Assembly: GCA_031841125.1 (NCBI GenBank)
Contig: CM063106.1
Coordinates: 74,140,101 to 74,204,100 of the forward strand
Origin: Acanthococcus lagerstroemiae
Taxonomy: Eukaryota; Arthropoda; Insecta; Hemiptera; Eriococcidae
Reading direction: 5' to 3'
DNA: 64,000 nucleotides
The first letter of the stretch is position 1. Each line of letters opens with the position of its first letter. This document shows positions 45,305 through 55,689 of this stretch, one piece after another. Under the pieces are notes generated by a model. It searched no databases. It saw only the letters and a list, made by a program, of their open reading frames with translations, and was not told where the DNA came from. The position numbers were made by a program, and so were the translations under genes.

Positions 45305-46095
45305 ACTGTTTTTTCCAAGCACTTCAGAATTTTAATCCATTTTACACGTTAGATTTTCGAAAAACACGGAAAAAATCCGATTTGCAAAGTTTAGTCTACT
45401 GAAAAGCAACTAGAAACCTCGTCAAAAATTGTGTTTTTAATGCTGTCGGTTTAGCAAAATTGAGACAAAATCAAATCTTCCAGTGTTGCCTTTTTTCCCC
45501 ATTAATTTTGACAATTTTTGTCAGGTGGCAAAATTGGCTCCGTAGTTCAAAATTAGGTCCTCCTTACCCACCCCACTCACGCATCCAAAATTTCTTGAAA
45601 AAGGAGAATAAAATTTTCCCTTCTCTTTCGTGGATAAGAAGAACTTTATTCTTCCTTAAAAGGAACAAAGTTATTATCATTTAATGGATTCTTTTCCTTT
45701 CTCTAGTTAAAAAACCTTCAAATTTTCTCCTTCTTCGGAGAACGAAATACCTTGAGAAATGTAAAAAAAAGATCTTTCATCCATTCTTCGAGAGAAAAGA
45801 ACAGATACAGTTTATTCATTCCTAATTTTCATTTTACGAAAATAAGAGACAAAACCCACCAGCCAATTCTTTTTTAAAATCGAACAATCTCAATGGGTTC
45901 TATTGTAAGGAAATGGGGGAGGGTCAAGTTCAACGTAGTATTTCCAACACAGAAATCTATAATTTTATTTTGAAGCTTCCAAAACGTCGAGTTCGGTCAA
46001 AAATACCTCCTTTTGTATGCTTTCGCACCCTAATAAGAAAATTTCCATGGAAATTGCTATTAACAACACGGCTTCAGACTGAAAATGTCAACCAC
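45305..46095. other. Stretch without recognisable gene
   Basis: AT-rich, with no identifiable gene or mobile element. Confidence 0.5.
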
Positions 46096-46104
46096 TGAAT
46101 TCAT

Positions 46105-46525
46105 GTCGGGGGAAGTGTGCCGGGGAGAGTGTTACGGTTTTCGCTCAAATATACCCAATAGTAAGAGCATATAAAATGCCAAAACCCTGACGTCTCTGAG
46201 GTAATGCTCGAAAGGGCACTAGCTTCTTGTCGGGATGGCGTGTCTCCTAGCTGGAAGAAATACATTTCCATAGAAATGTATAAACACGATTGTCGCTCAT
46301 GTATACTCATTAGTATGTCATAGTACGTAACAGGAGCGTTACGGGGAGCGTTACGGTTTTTGCCCAAGTATACCCAATAGTATGATGTCATAGTAACAGG
46401 AGTGTTACGAGTGGTCGTTACGGGAGAACGTTACGGGGAGGGTTACGGATTTCGCTCAAGTATACCCAGTAGTATGACATCATAGTAACATAAGCGTTAC
46501 AGGGAGCCGTTACGGGGGCAGCGTG
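46105..46525. repeat. Irregular tandem repeat, 'gttacgg..cgctcaagtatacccaatagta' unit
   Basis: The module 'gttacgg.tttcgctcaa.tataccca.tagta' occurs near 46131, 46290 (diverged), 46353 and 46448. It is followed by 'tgatgtcatagtaacaggag' and repeated 'gttacgggga' words. Spacing in the last copies is roughly 90 bp. No coding function inferred. Confidence 0.8.
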
Positions 46526-46529
46526 ACGT

Positions 46530-47405
46530 ATGCCCAGTAGGAAAAGCATACAAAATAATGCTAAGATTTTCCAGCTAGTTGGTTCAGAAACAAATGATTT
46601 CCAGAAGATTTCAGAAATTCCGATGTAAGCAATTGCTGTAGCACAATAATCCTTTTCGGAAAGTACTTAACAAATGCTCGTTTTTGGTAGCCACTCAGCA
46701 TTACCCAACATATTTCTTTCCGAGGCTCGTAACTGTTCTCGGTCGCATGCGAGTACCCTAATTAGTAAATCACATTATTTTCTGAATCTTCCTCTTTCCA
46801 GTAATACCAAACATGACTACCGTTCTCTTCATGTTTACACCGCTGGAGCGCGTTGTCACCCCAGTTAACAGTACCTATTTAAAATGAGAGACTGGCAAGA
46901 ATCTTGAAAATTTATTTTTCCTTCCAAATTGCTGCATTATCCAGATATTTTGAAAAATTCATTATATTAATTAGCAAACTCATTTAAAAGTCATAAACAT
47001 AAAATTAAATAAGCTACAAATATGAAAAATAGCTGTTTCCAACACTTTTTCCTTTTTAGGAGTCCCTCGATGTCTAGGAGATTTTTTCAAGGGCGAATTC
47101 GCACTCAGGACATCAAAATACATATTATATAGAAATGATACTTTCATCGTTAACCGTTTTTCTTGCAGAACTATGTTTCCCCACCATGCTTTATGAATAA
47201 ATACTGATTGGCTTCACTCCTACCTACATTACATTTCGAATTTCAGAATTCAGATGAATGAATCTGGAATTTAGACATAAAAAACTGTAACGGAAAAAAA
47301 TGTAAATGTTTTTTCTCCCACCACTATCTTTTAGTATTAGTAGTTGCTAAAAGTAAAAAAGTAGGCAGAAAAAACAACCCTACTGCCCCTCCAGGTCTGA
47401 TACTT
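46530..47405. other. Stretch without recognisable gene
   Basis: Nothing identified beyond AT-rich sequence. Confidence 0.5.
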
Positions 47406-47409
47406 TCTA

Positions 47410-47770
47410 CAAATTGGAATGGAAATAGCAACACGAAAAAGAAAAAGAACAGAAGCTATTGAAATGTGGTGTTATCGGAGAATGTTGAAAATCAAATGGA
47501 CAGAAAAGATCAGGATTGAGAAAGTATTGAGACGAATAGGAAGGGAAAGAGAAGTTTAAAATACAATATTGTAAATAGAAGAGTTAAAATGATAGGCCAT
47601 AATATAAGACATTCGGAGTTATTGTTATTATTGTTCGAGGGAATGATTAAGGGAACGAAGCTGATAATGAAGGATACAAAGTATAAATCCTTCTCAGGGA
47701 TGAAAAGTTTAGCACAGGCGAAAGAAAAGTGGAGAGACGAAACGTACTAGTCGAGCAACTGAGGAATATA
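47410..47770 (+). pseudogene. RTE-like LINE, 3' ORF2 scrap
   Basis: Plus strand: 'RTEAIEMWCYRRMLKIKWT', 'VLRRIGRERE', then in another frame 'RRVKMIGHNIRHSELLLLL' and 'KSFSGMKSLAQAKEKWRDE'. This is the same tail region as 44660-44960, from a different copy or subfamily. Stops in all frames. Confidence 0.8.
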
Positions 47771-47779
47771 ACAACTGAA

Positions 47780-48015
47780 ACAACAAGAATTTGAATATCT
47801 TAATTTTATTTTAAAATAATATTTTAATAATATAATTAAAAAAAATAATTATAAAAAAAAAACAACAAAAATAAAAAAAACAACAACAAAAAAACAATCT
47901 TTTTTTAAAAAAATACAGGGAAGCTAACGTTTTTAATTTTTTTTTTTAAAGAAAAAACATGTTAAAAAAAATTTGTATAGGATTTTTTAAATAAAAAAAT
48001 ATAAAAAAAGAATAT
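47780..48015. repeat. A/T low-complexity tract
   Basis: Runs of A and AAAAT/ATTTT words, with almost no C or G. Confidence 0.9.
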
Positions 48016-48184
48016 ATAGTACTTTAGCTTATATTTGTGAAGCATTGCAATTATCTAAATTTTCAAACATCAAAATTAAAAAGGTATAGGGTGTGGCAGA
48101 ATAAATGTTACAGTTTGGTAACCCTGTAACTTATAAACTAACCAAACGTTGTTTTTCGAAATTATGTAAAATATAAACGGATCG

Positions 48185-48357
48185 CAGTAGCGTATCCAGG
48201 ATGAAATCATAAGGGATGGTGGTTGACTTTTAATTTTGAGGGTATTCTTTTGCATTAAAAAAATTGTGAAATGAGCATCTTTTTGATATTCCTTTAGAGC
48301 TTTTTTTGGTCATGAAGGGGGGGATTGAACCCAGACCCCCCCCCGAATAGGCCACTG
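48185..48357. mobile_element. hAT-like MITE, 173 bp
   Basis: It starts CAGTAGCGTATCCAGG and ends CCCCGAATAGGCCACTG. The 8-bp flanks ACGGATCG (48177-48184) and ACGAATCG (48358-48365) match at 7 of 8. A G7/C9 stretch near the right end resembles other CAGTGGCG-type insect MITEs. Confidence 0.88.
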
Positions 48358-48365
48358 ACGAATCG

Positions 48366-49890
48366 TATAAATATTTAACTAGAATTCTTGTTCAAAATCC
48401 GATACATTCATCGTACTCGCACGCAAGAAAATCGCGAGCTTCAGATATTTCTGACAGAAGAGAGGGGTATTTCTAAGCCGAATTCGTAAGCTGATGATAA
48501 GGTGTATCTATAATGGGTATGTTCAAGCATGTTCCGATCATTTATTGAACTTTTGATGTTACCACTTTTGTCCAGCTCGATGGTAATTCTGTCCCACTGT
48601 GCCCCGGTCTATTTTTCTTCGAAACATATAGCGTCTCGATTATTTCCTTCCGCGGCGAGAAGTTGAGTTTCTAATGATTTCCCAGCATAACCGAGATTCG
48701 CAAGCAGCGATGCTAATTACCTGACCTATTTTCCAAATCTCTGTATGTACTAATTTTTATTAATTTCTGGTACCTCTCGTTTTCCTACTTAAGATGCCAC
48801 AAAGACGCTCTCCCGTCGCTCATTTATCTCCTTCGGTCTCAAGCGTTTCTAGAAATCTTACACCTGCGGTCGAACCACCGCAAATGTCCAACACGTCATC
48901 TCACCACTACCACGATCCACTAAGCCGTAATTTCGGTGTCTAATTCACAGTAAACAGTTACAGGATGCCACTATATGCGTTGAAACGGAAAACGATTCGA
49001 TACGGCTTCAAAGGGAACGCAGCTGGGCGGACTAATTAGTACCAAAATAAATAATCTTCGCCCGTCGGCCATGTACAATAGCGCAAAAACCCTCGCGACT
49101 TCTGAGTAGGCGCGGTCGTCTCACAATTCGTCACTCGCCGAGTCGCCAAAATTAAATATTTGAACATCCGTTACCTCTCTCACTCCCTGCTTCTTCAGTC
49201 CAGAGACGATCGACTCTCGAGAAAACAATCGCCCCCTCCCCCCGAATACGCCCACACGCCGTCAACGTTTGCGATTCTACAAGATGTATAACATCCGTTA
49301 ATTAAGTCCAGGACATTTCCACATCCCGCATCACTTGACGCAAAATCCAACGTAACTCGAGTTGAAAACCGCGAGAACGCGAAAGATTCAGGATTGTTGA
49401 ACACCGTCCTTCTGTTTCCATTTTAAACGTAACTACCGTCGGAACGAGAAAACGATTTAATGGCGTAAATCGGTGTACAGCGTTCGCGATAAATGTTCGT
49501 TGCTAACGTCGATTTGTTCCTGTCTACCCTCGCTCTACCTAATCGAGGTTAAAATCAAAGAAACGATATTTACTCGAAAGCTATATATAAGAATCGGCGA
49601 CGCAACGAAAGCCGTTTATTTTAAGACAATTATTGTTATTTTTACTTTTTTCTTGGTACCGCACAAGAATAGATTGATTTATCTGCACGAATTATCTAAT
49701 TCTGGGAAATTACACCGGAGGGGGGCGGGTGGCTGGAAGGATACTGGGTAATCAAGAGAATGGAATTTTGTTGCAAGATGTAAGAACGTAAAGTACAACC
49801 GCACCATCTGTTTACTCAAAGTAGTTTCATTGTCATAATAGTATCACGCGATACTTCTCTTGCAGCGAAACTTCCTTATGCAGGTTCAGG
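48366..49890. other. Stretch without recognisable gene; CpG-rich 48580-49720
   Basis: No repeat signature and many CpGs, so probably unique host DNA. No ORF with recognisable domain and no defensible splice pattern. Confidence 0.45.
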
Positions 49891-50085
49891 ATGGGTAGTT
49901 AACATAGAAAACATGGAACGAACGCGAACGCGAAAACATGCAACGGACGTGACGCAGTAACGCTCCGCCCACATTTAGCAAGATAGCGAGTGAAAAGGGA
50001 AGGAGCGCGTATGTAAAACCAGACTGCTTCTCCACCACACCTCCGTGAACAGTTTTATGTCAGATAATGTTCGGTACAAGTTTTT
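49890..50085 (+). repeat. Dispersed repeat family C, copy 1
   Basis: 'ggtagttaa', 'cgaacgc.aacgcgaaaacat', 'gcaacgga.gtgacg.ag', 'aacgctcc.cccacattta', 'accagactgcttc' and 'agttttatgtca' match the reverse complement of 58185-58390 at roughly 75%. Non-coding. Confidence 0.75.
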
Positions 50086-50419
50086 TATAAACTACATTTT
50101 GGCAACCTTGGGGAGAAAAAAGAAGGAGGGGCAGACAACCCACTAGGTGGAAAGATGATGAAAATTTCACATGTACATATATATATATACATGTACAGTA
50201 CTGTAAGGTAGACTTTATGCCTACTATATGTAAGTAATAAAGGTTATAATTAATTAGGTGGAATGCACACGGGAAATTGAGAGCTTTTAATGAAAAGAAA
50301 TGCCATCCATATAAATATGTGCTGTGCAGTTCTCGTTATCATTTTAGCCAGGCGTGAAATTACCAGAAAGTATTGTTCATGTTTTTAATGTGATTCAAGC
50401 ATTCGAGCATCCGAACGGT

Positions 50420-50525
50420 GGAAAAAAGTTCGTTATATAGAAATTTTCTTTCATTACAAAGAAACGTTTTTGAATGGAAATTCCAAGGGACCAGCCAAAA
50501 AGTTCGTTATATAGAAGTTCCACGG
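50420..50525. repeat. Doubled 'aagttcgttatatagaa' word, possible pogo/Tigger-like end
   Basis: 'aaaagttcgttatatagaaa' (about 50425) and 'aaaagttcgttatatagaag' (about 50499) recur 74 bp apart; the second continues 'ttccac'. The inverse, 'gtggaacttctatataacga', resembles pogo/Tigger-type termini. No partner end seen. Confidence 0.35.
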
Positions 50526-50689
50526 TATGTACAGCAATAAAATGTATTCCCAATAAAGATACTTTGAACTTGAATATTCAGTACGCGCAAGTGCCGACTG
50601 ATGTAGCTACTCAAGTGCAAAAGACGCTTCGCTTCTGTCAGGTATTCCCTGACATCTCACATTTAAAAAAATTTTTTTTATATACCACT

Positions 50690-51150
50690 TGATCAGAAAG
50701 TCAATATTTACGTTGGTGTTTTACGGACGACAAGAAGCACCTATCATTCATGCGTCGAGTGCTAGCGAAACCTGCATGTAAAGAAAACGTCCCTCAGTGT
50801 AAAGCGTTTTTACATGAAAAAATTTCTGGCCAGTAATTTCGCATCGGGGAATCGAACCCGCGTCCATTGTAAATTTTGACTGAAATGCAGCGATCGTTTC
50901 TAACCACTCGGCCACGGAGCGAATTATGAAATAGTGACTCGAAAACGCGTTTAAATATTCACAATGTAGTACAGCTGTTACCGTACGTTGTTAACCGTCG
51001 TTACATTTTTACTGGCCACTACTTGTGTATGCTATTTGTGCACTGAACAAACAGAAGACAAGACTGTGATACTGTACTTAGTAGTAATTAACTGAGCAAA
51101 TTAAATTTTTGAATTACTTACGCACACAAAAATCATCTGTCTATAAAGTA
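50690..51150 (-). repeat. tRNA-derived (SINE-like) repeat, copy 2
   Basis: Reverse complement of the 4420-4875 element. The pol III boxes here are consensus: A box TGGCCGAGTGG (50904-50914) and B box GGTTCGATTCC (50848-50858), both on the minus strand. The acceptor stem does not close, so it is not a tRNA gene. Divergence from copy 1 is spread evenly across the whole length, including the 5' 225 bp. Confidence 0.82.
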
Positions 51151-51151
51151 G

Positions 51152-52125
51152 TGTGGCATTTTTATGAACGACCAACCAAGAAAAACCAAGGTATTTCGAT
51201 CGCTCACAAACATGTGCACATTGTACTGCTGATACCTTCCGTTTATCAGCGGGTACGTGCTTAAGTCAGAAAATCGGCGTCAACGCTCAAAAAATGCAGG
51301 CATCCGAAAGGGCCTGGGAAAAGCCTCGACTAGCTCATACGAGACTCGCCCAGGGAGCGGGAAGGGCCAGGGCTTTCGAAGGCGGTTATCCAGATCACAT
51401 GTTGAATATTCTATAGTTCCGGGGCCAGAAGCAAGAAAAGTAAAAAGAAAAGCTAAGACATCTGTCTCTCTACGCCATAATCCCTTACATTCTCTCTTAC
51501 ATAAAAGGTACTTACGACCTCATGTCGTTCACGCTGTGCACCTCAAAAAGAAAAAAGAATAACGCAGGTTATACATCGCGGACAGACATTTATTTATAAA
51601 GAAACCAGAAAACTCCACGGACGTGGTGGCGGTTACGAAACTGCGGCTAAAAGAGCCGCACGAGAAAGTTCGCGAACACGCGGTCAGGTCCCGGGTTGAA
51701 GAAAAAAAAAAGTCGCGGAGCTTGGCAGGTCGCGGAAAAACGCACCAAAATTACACTCGTGGTCGCGGTGTCGAGTGGGAAAAAGGTCCACACCCAGAAC
51801 GCTCTTAAAAACGTAAAAAAAGAAGTCAAAAAAATGAAAATCAAAACGACCAGAAAAGCACTGTCTTAGAGAAAAAAAAGTGTAAAAAAAAGACGTTCGC
51901 TGCCCAACGACAGATTCATTAAGAGTACACCGCCTCGATTGCAATTAGCAGTGCCGGAGGGGTAGAGGGAGGAAAACTGCAAGAGTTTTCATGCAGGAAG
52001 ATAAACGTTTGTATGTGGAGCACAGAGAAATCGCTAGATGGACAGAGAGGAAAGGTGGAAAAGCGGGTTGCGGGAAAAGAGAGAGGAGAGGACGTACTAA
52101 TGCCTGCGGAACTCCGTGACGTCGA
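51152..52125. other. Stretch without recognisable gene, lies between the paired repeats
   Basis: 51250-51830 is CpG- and purine-rich and may be unique DNA. It separates the tRNA-like repeat from its companion repeat, which are adjacent in the other copy. Confidence 0.45.
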
Positions 52126-52164
52126 ATTTTGTAGCGTATTCACGTGTTTCCATGCCACAGTAGT

Positions 52165-52265
52165 ATAAAAAATATCTTCCACAACAAGAGCCAAAAATGA
52201 GTTTACATGACTCACTTTTGAATCTTGGTGTGTAATATGATATTTTTTACAAATGCACAAGAAAT
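52165..52265 (-). repeat. Companion repeat R1, copy 2
   Basis: Reverse complement of 4205-4335 without the 57-bp insertion seen there. It lies about 1 kb from the tRNA-like copy 2, in the same relative order and orientation as at 4190-4875. Confidence 0.75.
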
Positions 52266-52339
52266 ACGCCATTATGAGTACTGTCAAATCATGAGGTAAG
52301 AAAACTAAGACTCTCCACCATACCTAAATAATATTGCAG

Positions 52340-54530
52340 GTTCATTAGGGTCCTCAGGGTATCATTAGCACTAAGGCACATTCCAAAACCGTGAAGGGGG
52401 TGAGAGTGGTATTTTTACTAAACCAAGCAGAGACCCCTGTAAGGCCAAATCCTACAGGCCGATAAGCCTCTCATTATTCATGATAAAAACCTTAGAAAGC
52501 TGATAGGCACCTCAGAGAGGCTACCCTGAAAAGGTTCTCATTTACACGAGAACCAGCACGCATACAGGGCAGGCAGATCAGTAAATTCATCACTGCACTC
52601 ACTTGTTACAGTAACTGAGAGAGAGGAATGGCTGGCTGAAATTATGTCCTGGCAACACTCATGGATATACAGGGAGCGTTTGACCTCTCATGAATCAATA
52701 AAAACAGCTTTATGAGAAAAGGAAGTAAAGGAAAGCTTAATAAGCGGGATAGTATCTATGCTAACAGACAGGGCAATCCAGATAACCTACCAAAAAGAAC
52801 AAATCCATGCAAAGACCATCAGAAGCTGCCCACAAGGTGGAGTACTCTCTCCCCTGTTCTGGAGCCTAGTGATAGAAAGTTTGCTGGATGAGTTGAATAG
52901 TCAAAAAATATACACACGAGGCTGCGCTGACGATTTGGCTGTGATGGTAACCGGCAAATTTCCAAGAACCATCACGGATTTTACGCAGTCGGGACTCCGA
53001 TGTGAAAAAAAAAAAAGTGCGCGAAAAAGGGGTTACCGATAAACCCATACAAAACTGAGATCACTCTTTTCACTCACAAAAGGAAGGACAAGGAGTTGAT
53101 CAAGGTGCAATACAAAGGAATACCGTTAGTCCTCACAGGAAAGGTGAAGTACTTAGGAGTATATCTTGGCGAAAAACTCTCCAGAAGAATGTCTCATAGA
53201 ATAATAAGAAAAGGTACCGAGGCTCTTTAGGCTTGCCGCACCTTTGTCGGCAGGACCAGGGGTCTCTCTCCCAATATGATGCACTGAATACATACCGATG
53301 TGATACGTTCCAGAATCACATATGCGACCATTGTGTGGTGGGGTCGGGTCCACATAGCCAAAACTAGAGAGGAACTAGACCACCTCTGAAGGCTCGCGTG
53401 CGTGATGACAACGGGGACAATGAGAACGGCGTCGGCGAAGGCACGTGAAAGGCTCTTATCCTGAACCTGCCACCATTTCACACTGCCATAGAAGCAACTG
53501 CGATAATGAGGGCTTATCGTCTGGACCAACCAAACATTCGAATCTAAAAGACAGGCCAGAGAAGGATATGGGAGATTGCGGAGATGATGCATAATAAATG
53601 CTTTGGGACGCCGAAGGATAGAATCGCGATGGAACACTTCTTTGACAAGCCGTACCATGCAATAACCACACGAGAGGCTTGGGAAAAGAAATGGCCATGC
53701 ATTCTAGGAAAAGAGGAGCATGTGTGGTTCGCAGATGCCTCAAAGAATGACCAAGGTGCAGGAATCAGAATCACGAATGCAAAAGACGCTGACAACTATA
53801 CAATATGGCACCGGATGTCACTATTCTCCAAGCAGAGGTAATGACGATTACGGTGGCCACTGATAGAAGCCAGCAGAAGGGCCTTGTTAATGAGCAGATC
53901 TGTATCTGTACAGACAGTCAAACGGCTACTAGGCACTAACGGCACACCAAACTACATCCCTGGTGGAGGCGGACTGCGTTAACAAACTATACACCCTTGC
54001 TCAGACTATACTATGGACATCAGGACACTTCGGCATAAAAGGGAATATGATCGCTGATCAGCTATCGAAGGAGGGCATAAAAAAGGAACTGGCAAAGCCC
54101 AGGCCGTGTCTTCTTGTAGCATACAGCGTCATAAAATCCAAGATGAAGGCTTGGATAAGTAGGCAGACGGAAATGCACTGGTGGATGGCCAGTGGCATGA
54201 AAGTCAGCAAAACACTGATAGAGGACACAGCCAATAAATACGCCAAGTTCCTACTAGGGTTTGACAGGAAACATGCAAGGCTCATGGTGGGATTACTAAC
54301 TGTTCATGGTTCATGGAAGCACAAAATATGTGTTGTAAAATAGGAGTGGCGAAAAGCGGCTCCTGTAGGCACTGTGGAGAAGAGGAAGAAATCTCGATTC
54401 ACATCATATGGCAATGCCAATTAATAGCCGGAACAAGACGCGAAGCACTGGGACTAAAGTATCCAGCACCCAGTGAAGTCAAAGGGACAGAACTCGTAAA
54501 ATTCTCACTTTGGCTATAAAAGTGAAGATA
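52340..54530 (+). pseudogene. R1/LOA/I-like LINE ORF2 with RNase H, decayed
   Basis: Plus strand, in order: 'VSLALRHIPK' and 'SYRPISLSLFMIKTLE' (RT fingers, 52345-52500); 'HAYRAGRSVNSSLHSLVT'; 'LMDIQGAFD'; 'CPQGGVLSPLFWSLVIESLL' (motif B, about 52830); 'GCADDLAVMVTGKF' (motif C, YADD to CADD, about 52922); 'KYLGVYLGEKLS'; 'RITYATIVWWGRV'; RNase H start 'VWFADASKNDQGAGI' (53725); RNase H end 'GHFGIKGNMIADQLSKEG' (about 54025); and the C-terminal zinc knuckle 'CRHCGEEEEISIHIIWQC' (54357-54415) before the stop at 54517. Motif B with GGVLSPL and the RNase H domain point to the R1/LOA/I group. Many frameshifts; the middle of RNase H is scrambled. Endonuclease absent. Confidence 0.87.
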
Positions 54531-54534
54531 TTGA

Positions 54535-55290
54535 GCTAACCCTTAACAGCAAACTGTGGGTGAGTGCAATGTACTACAAAGTCTGAGCACTCAGCGCATA
54601 CAGCGTCACCTCACATAAATGTATATTATAATTTGATCCACGAGAACAATGCAATTTTTTTTATTCGTGAACATTTTTTTCAATGGTGATTTGTAATTCG
54701 AATCATATTTTTTCGAGGTTTTGCCCAGTTCTGGTCTCAAATGTATGAAAAAATTTCAGCTTACCTATCAAGATATAAAGAAGTATTGTAGTCTTTGAAC
54801 TGTGAATGTTTCAATGTCACAACGGAAACGAAAATTAAAATTGGAGTAGGTATAATATGATAGTAGATGTATGATTTAAAAAAAAATCAGACAGAAAGTC
54901 AATATAAAATACTGAAAAATGTAAATTATTGGCAGTGAAAATGAATAGAAAAAGGTACACCAAACAGAATACTATCACCAAACATTGTTTAATTAGTCTT
55001 GAAATAATACCTACAAATGATAATAATATGAATTTGGCTATAATTATCCGTGCAAAAGTTCACCTTAATTTAAAAAAAAAAAAAAAAAATACAGACAAGT
55101 GAGATAACAGCAGGACAACACTTCTTTTTTTGACCTCAGGTAACGTATGTTATCAATTTCACCAGTAAAAAACAATTGTATGGAAAGGAAAACGTGTAGC
55201 ACCTAGCAGCCAAAATTGTGAACCTCCAATTCATTCTCTGAATTGATAATAACTTTTAGAAAATCCCAATTTTTCCATTAACAAATGTAT
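54535..55290. other. Stretch without recognisable gene
   Basis: AT-rich, with a 22-base A-run at 55070-55089. Nothing identified. Confidence 0.5.
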
Positions 55291-55294
55291 AATA

Positions 55295-55684
55295 TAGAGT
55301 ATTTCAAAAGAAACATTAGTGATTCACTGAAAAAAATAAGACAAAAAGCCAACATGTAGAAAAACCGAAAGAACTCCATTATTTTGACAAAGTGATGTTG
55401 AATTTTTACGACACATGTTGAAAATGTTGCCCATTAGCGGCGAGACAGGCGTGGGTATGTCTGATATCACTCTATTTTCTGGTCGAATGCATTATCACGA
55501 CTTTTCACAATCTTTGTCATTGCACCCTTGTTACTGCACCTCATGATTACATAAGCTACAGCTACACAACTGCACAGCCTTGTAGGAGAAAGATTTGGGT
55601 TGGCACTGTAATATTTGCAGTGCTGCCAGTTTTTTCCTACCGCGTACGTTGTGTTCTCACTAATGTTTCTTTTGAAACACCCTA
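55295..55684. mobile_element. Mariner/Tc1-like internally deleted element
   Basis: Left TIR 'TAGAGTATTTCAAAAGAAAC' continuing 'attagtga' and the inverse right TIR 'TAGGGTGTTTCAAAAGAAAC' continuing 'attagtga' differ at two positions over 28 bp. They are flanked by TA (55293-55294, 55685-55686). The minus strand near 55460-55415 reads 'RHTHACLAANGQHFQHV', which resembles the C-terminal end of IS630/mariner-type transposases; that part is tentative. 390 bp, not autonomous. Confidence 0.8.
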
Positions 55685-55689
55685 TATTT

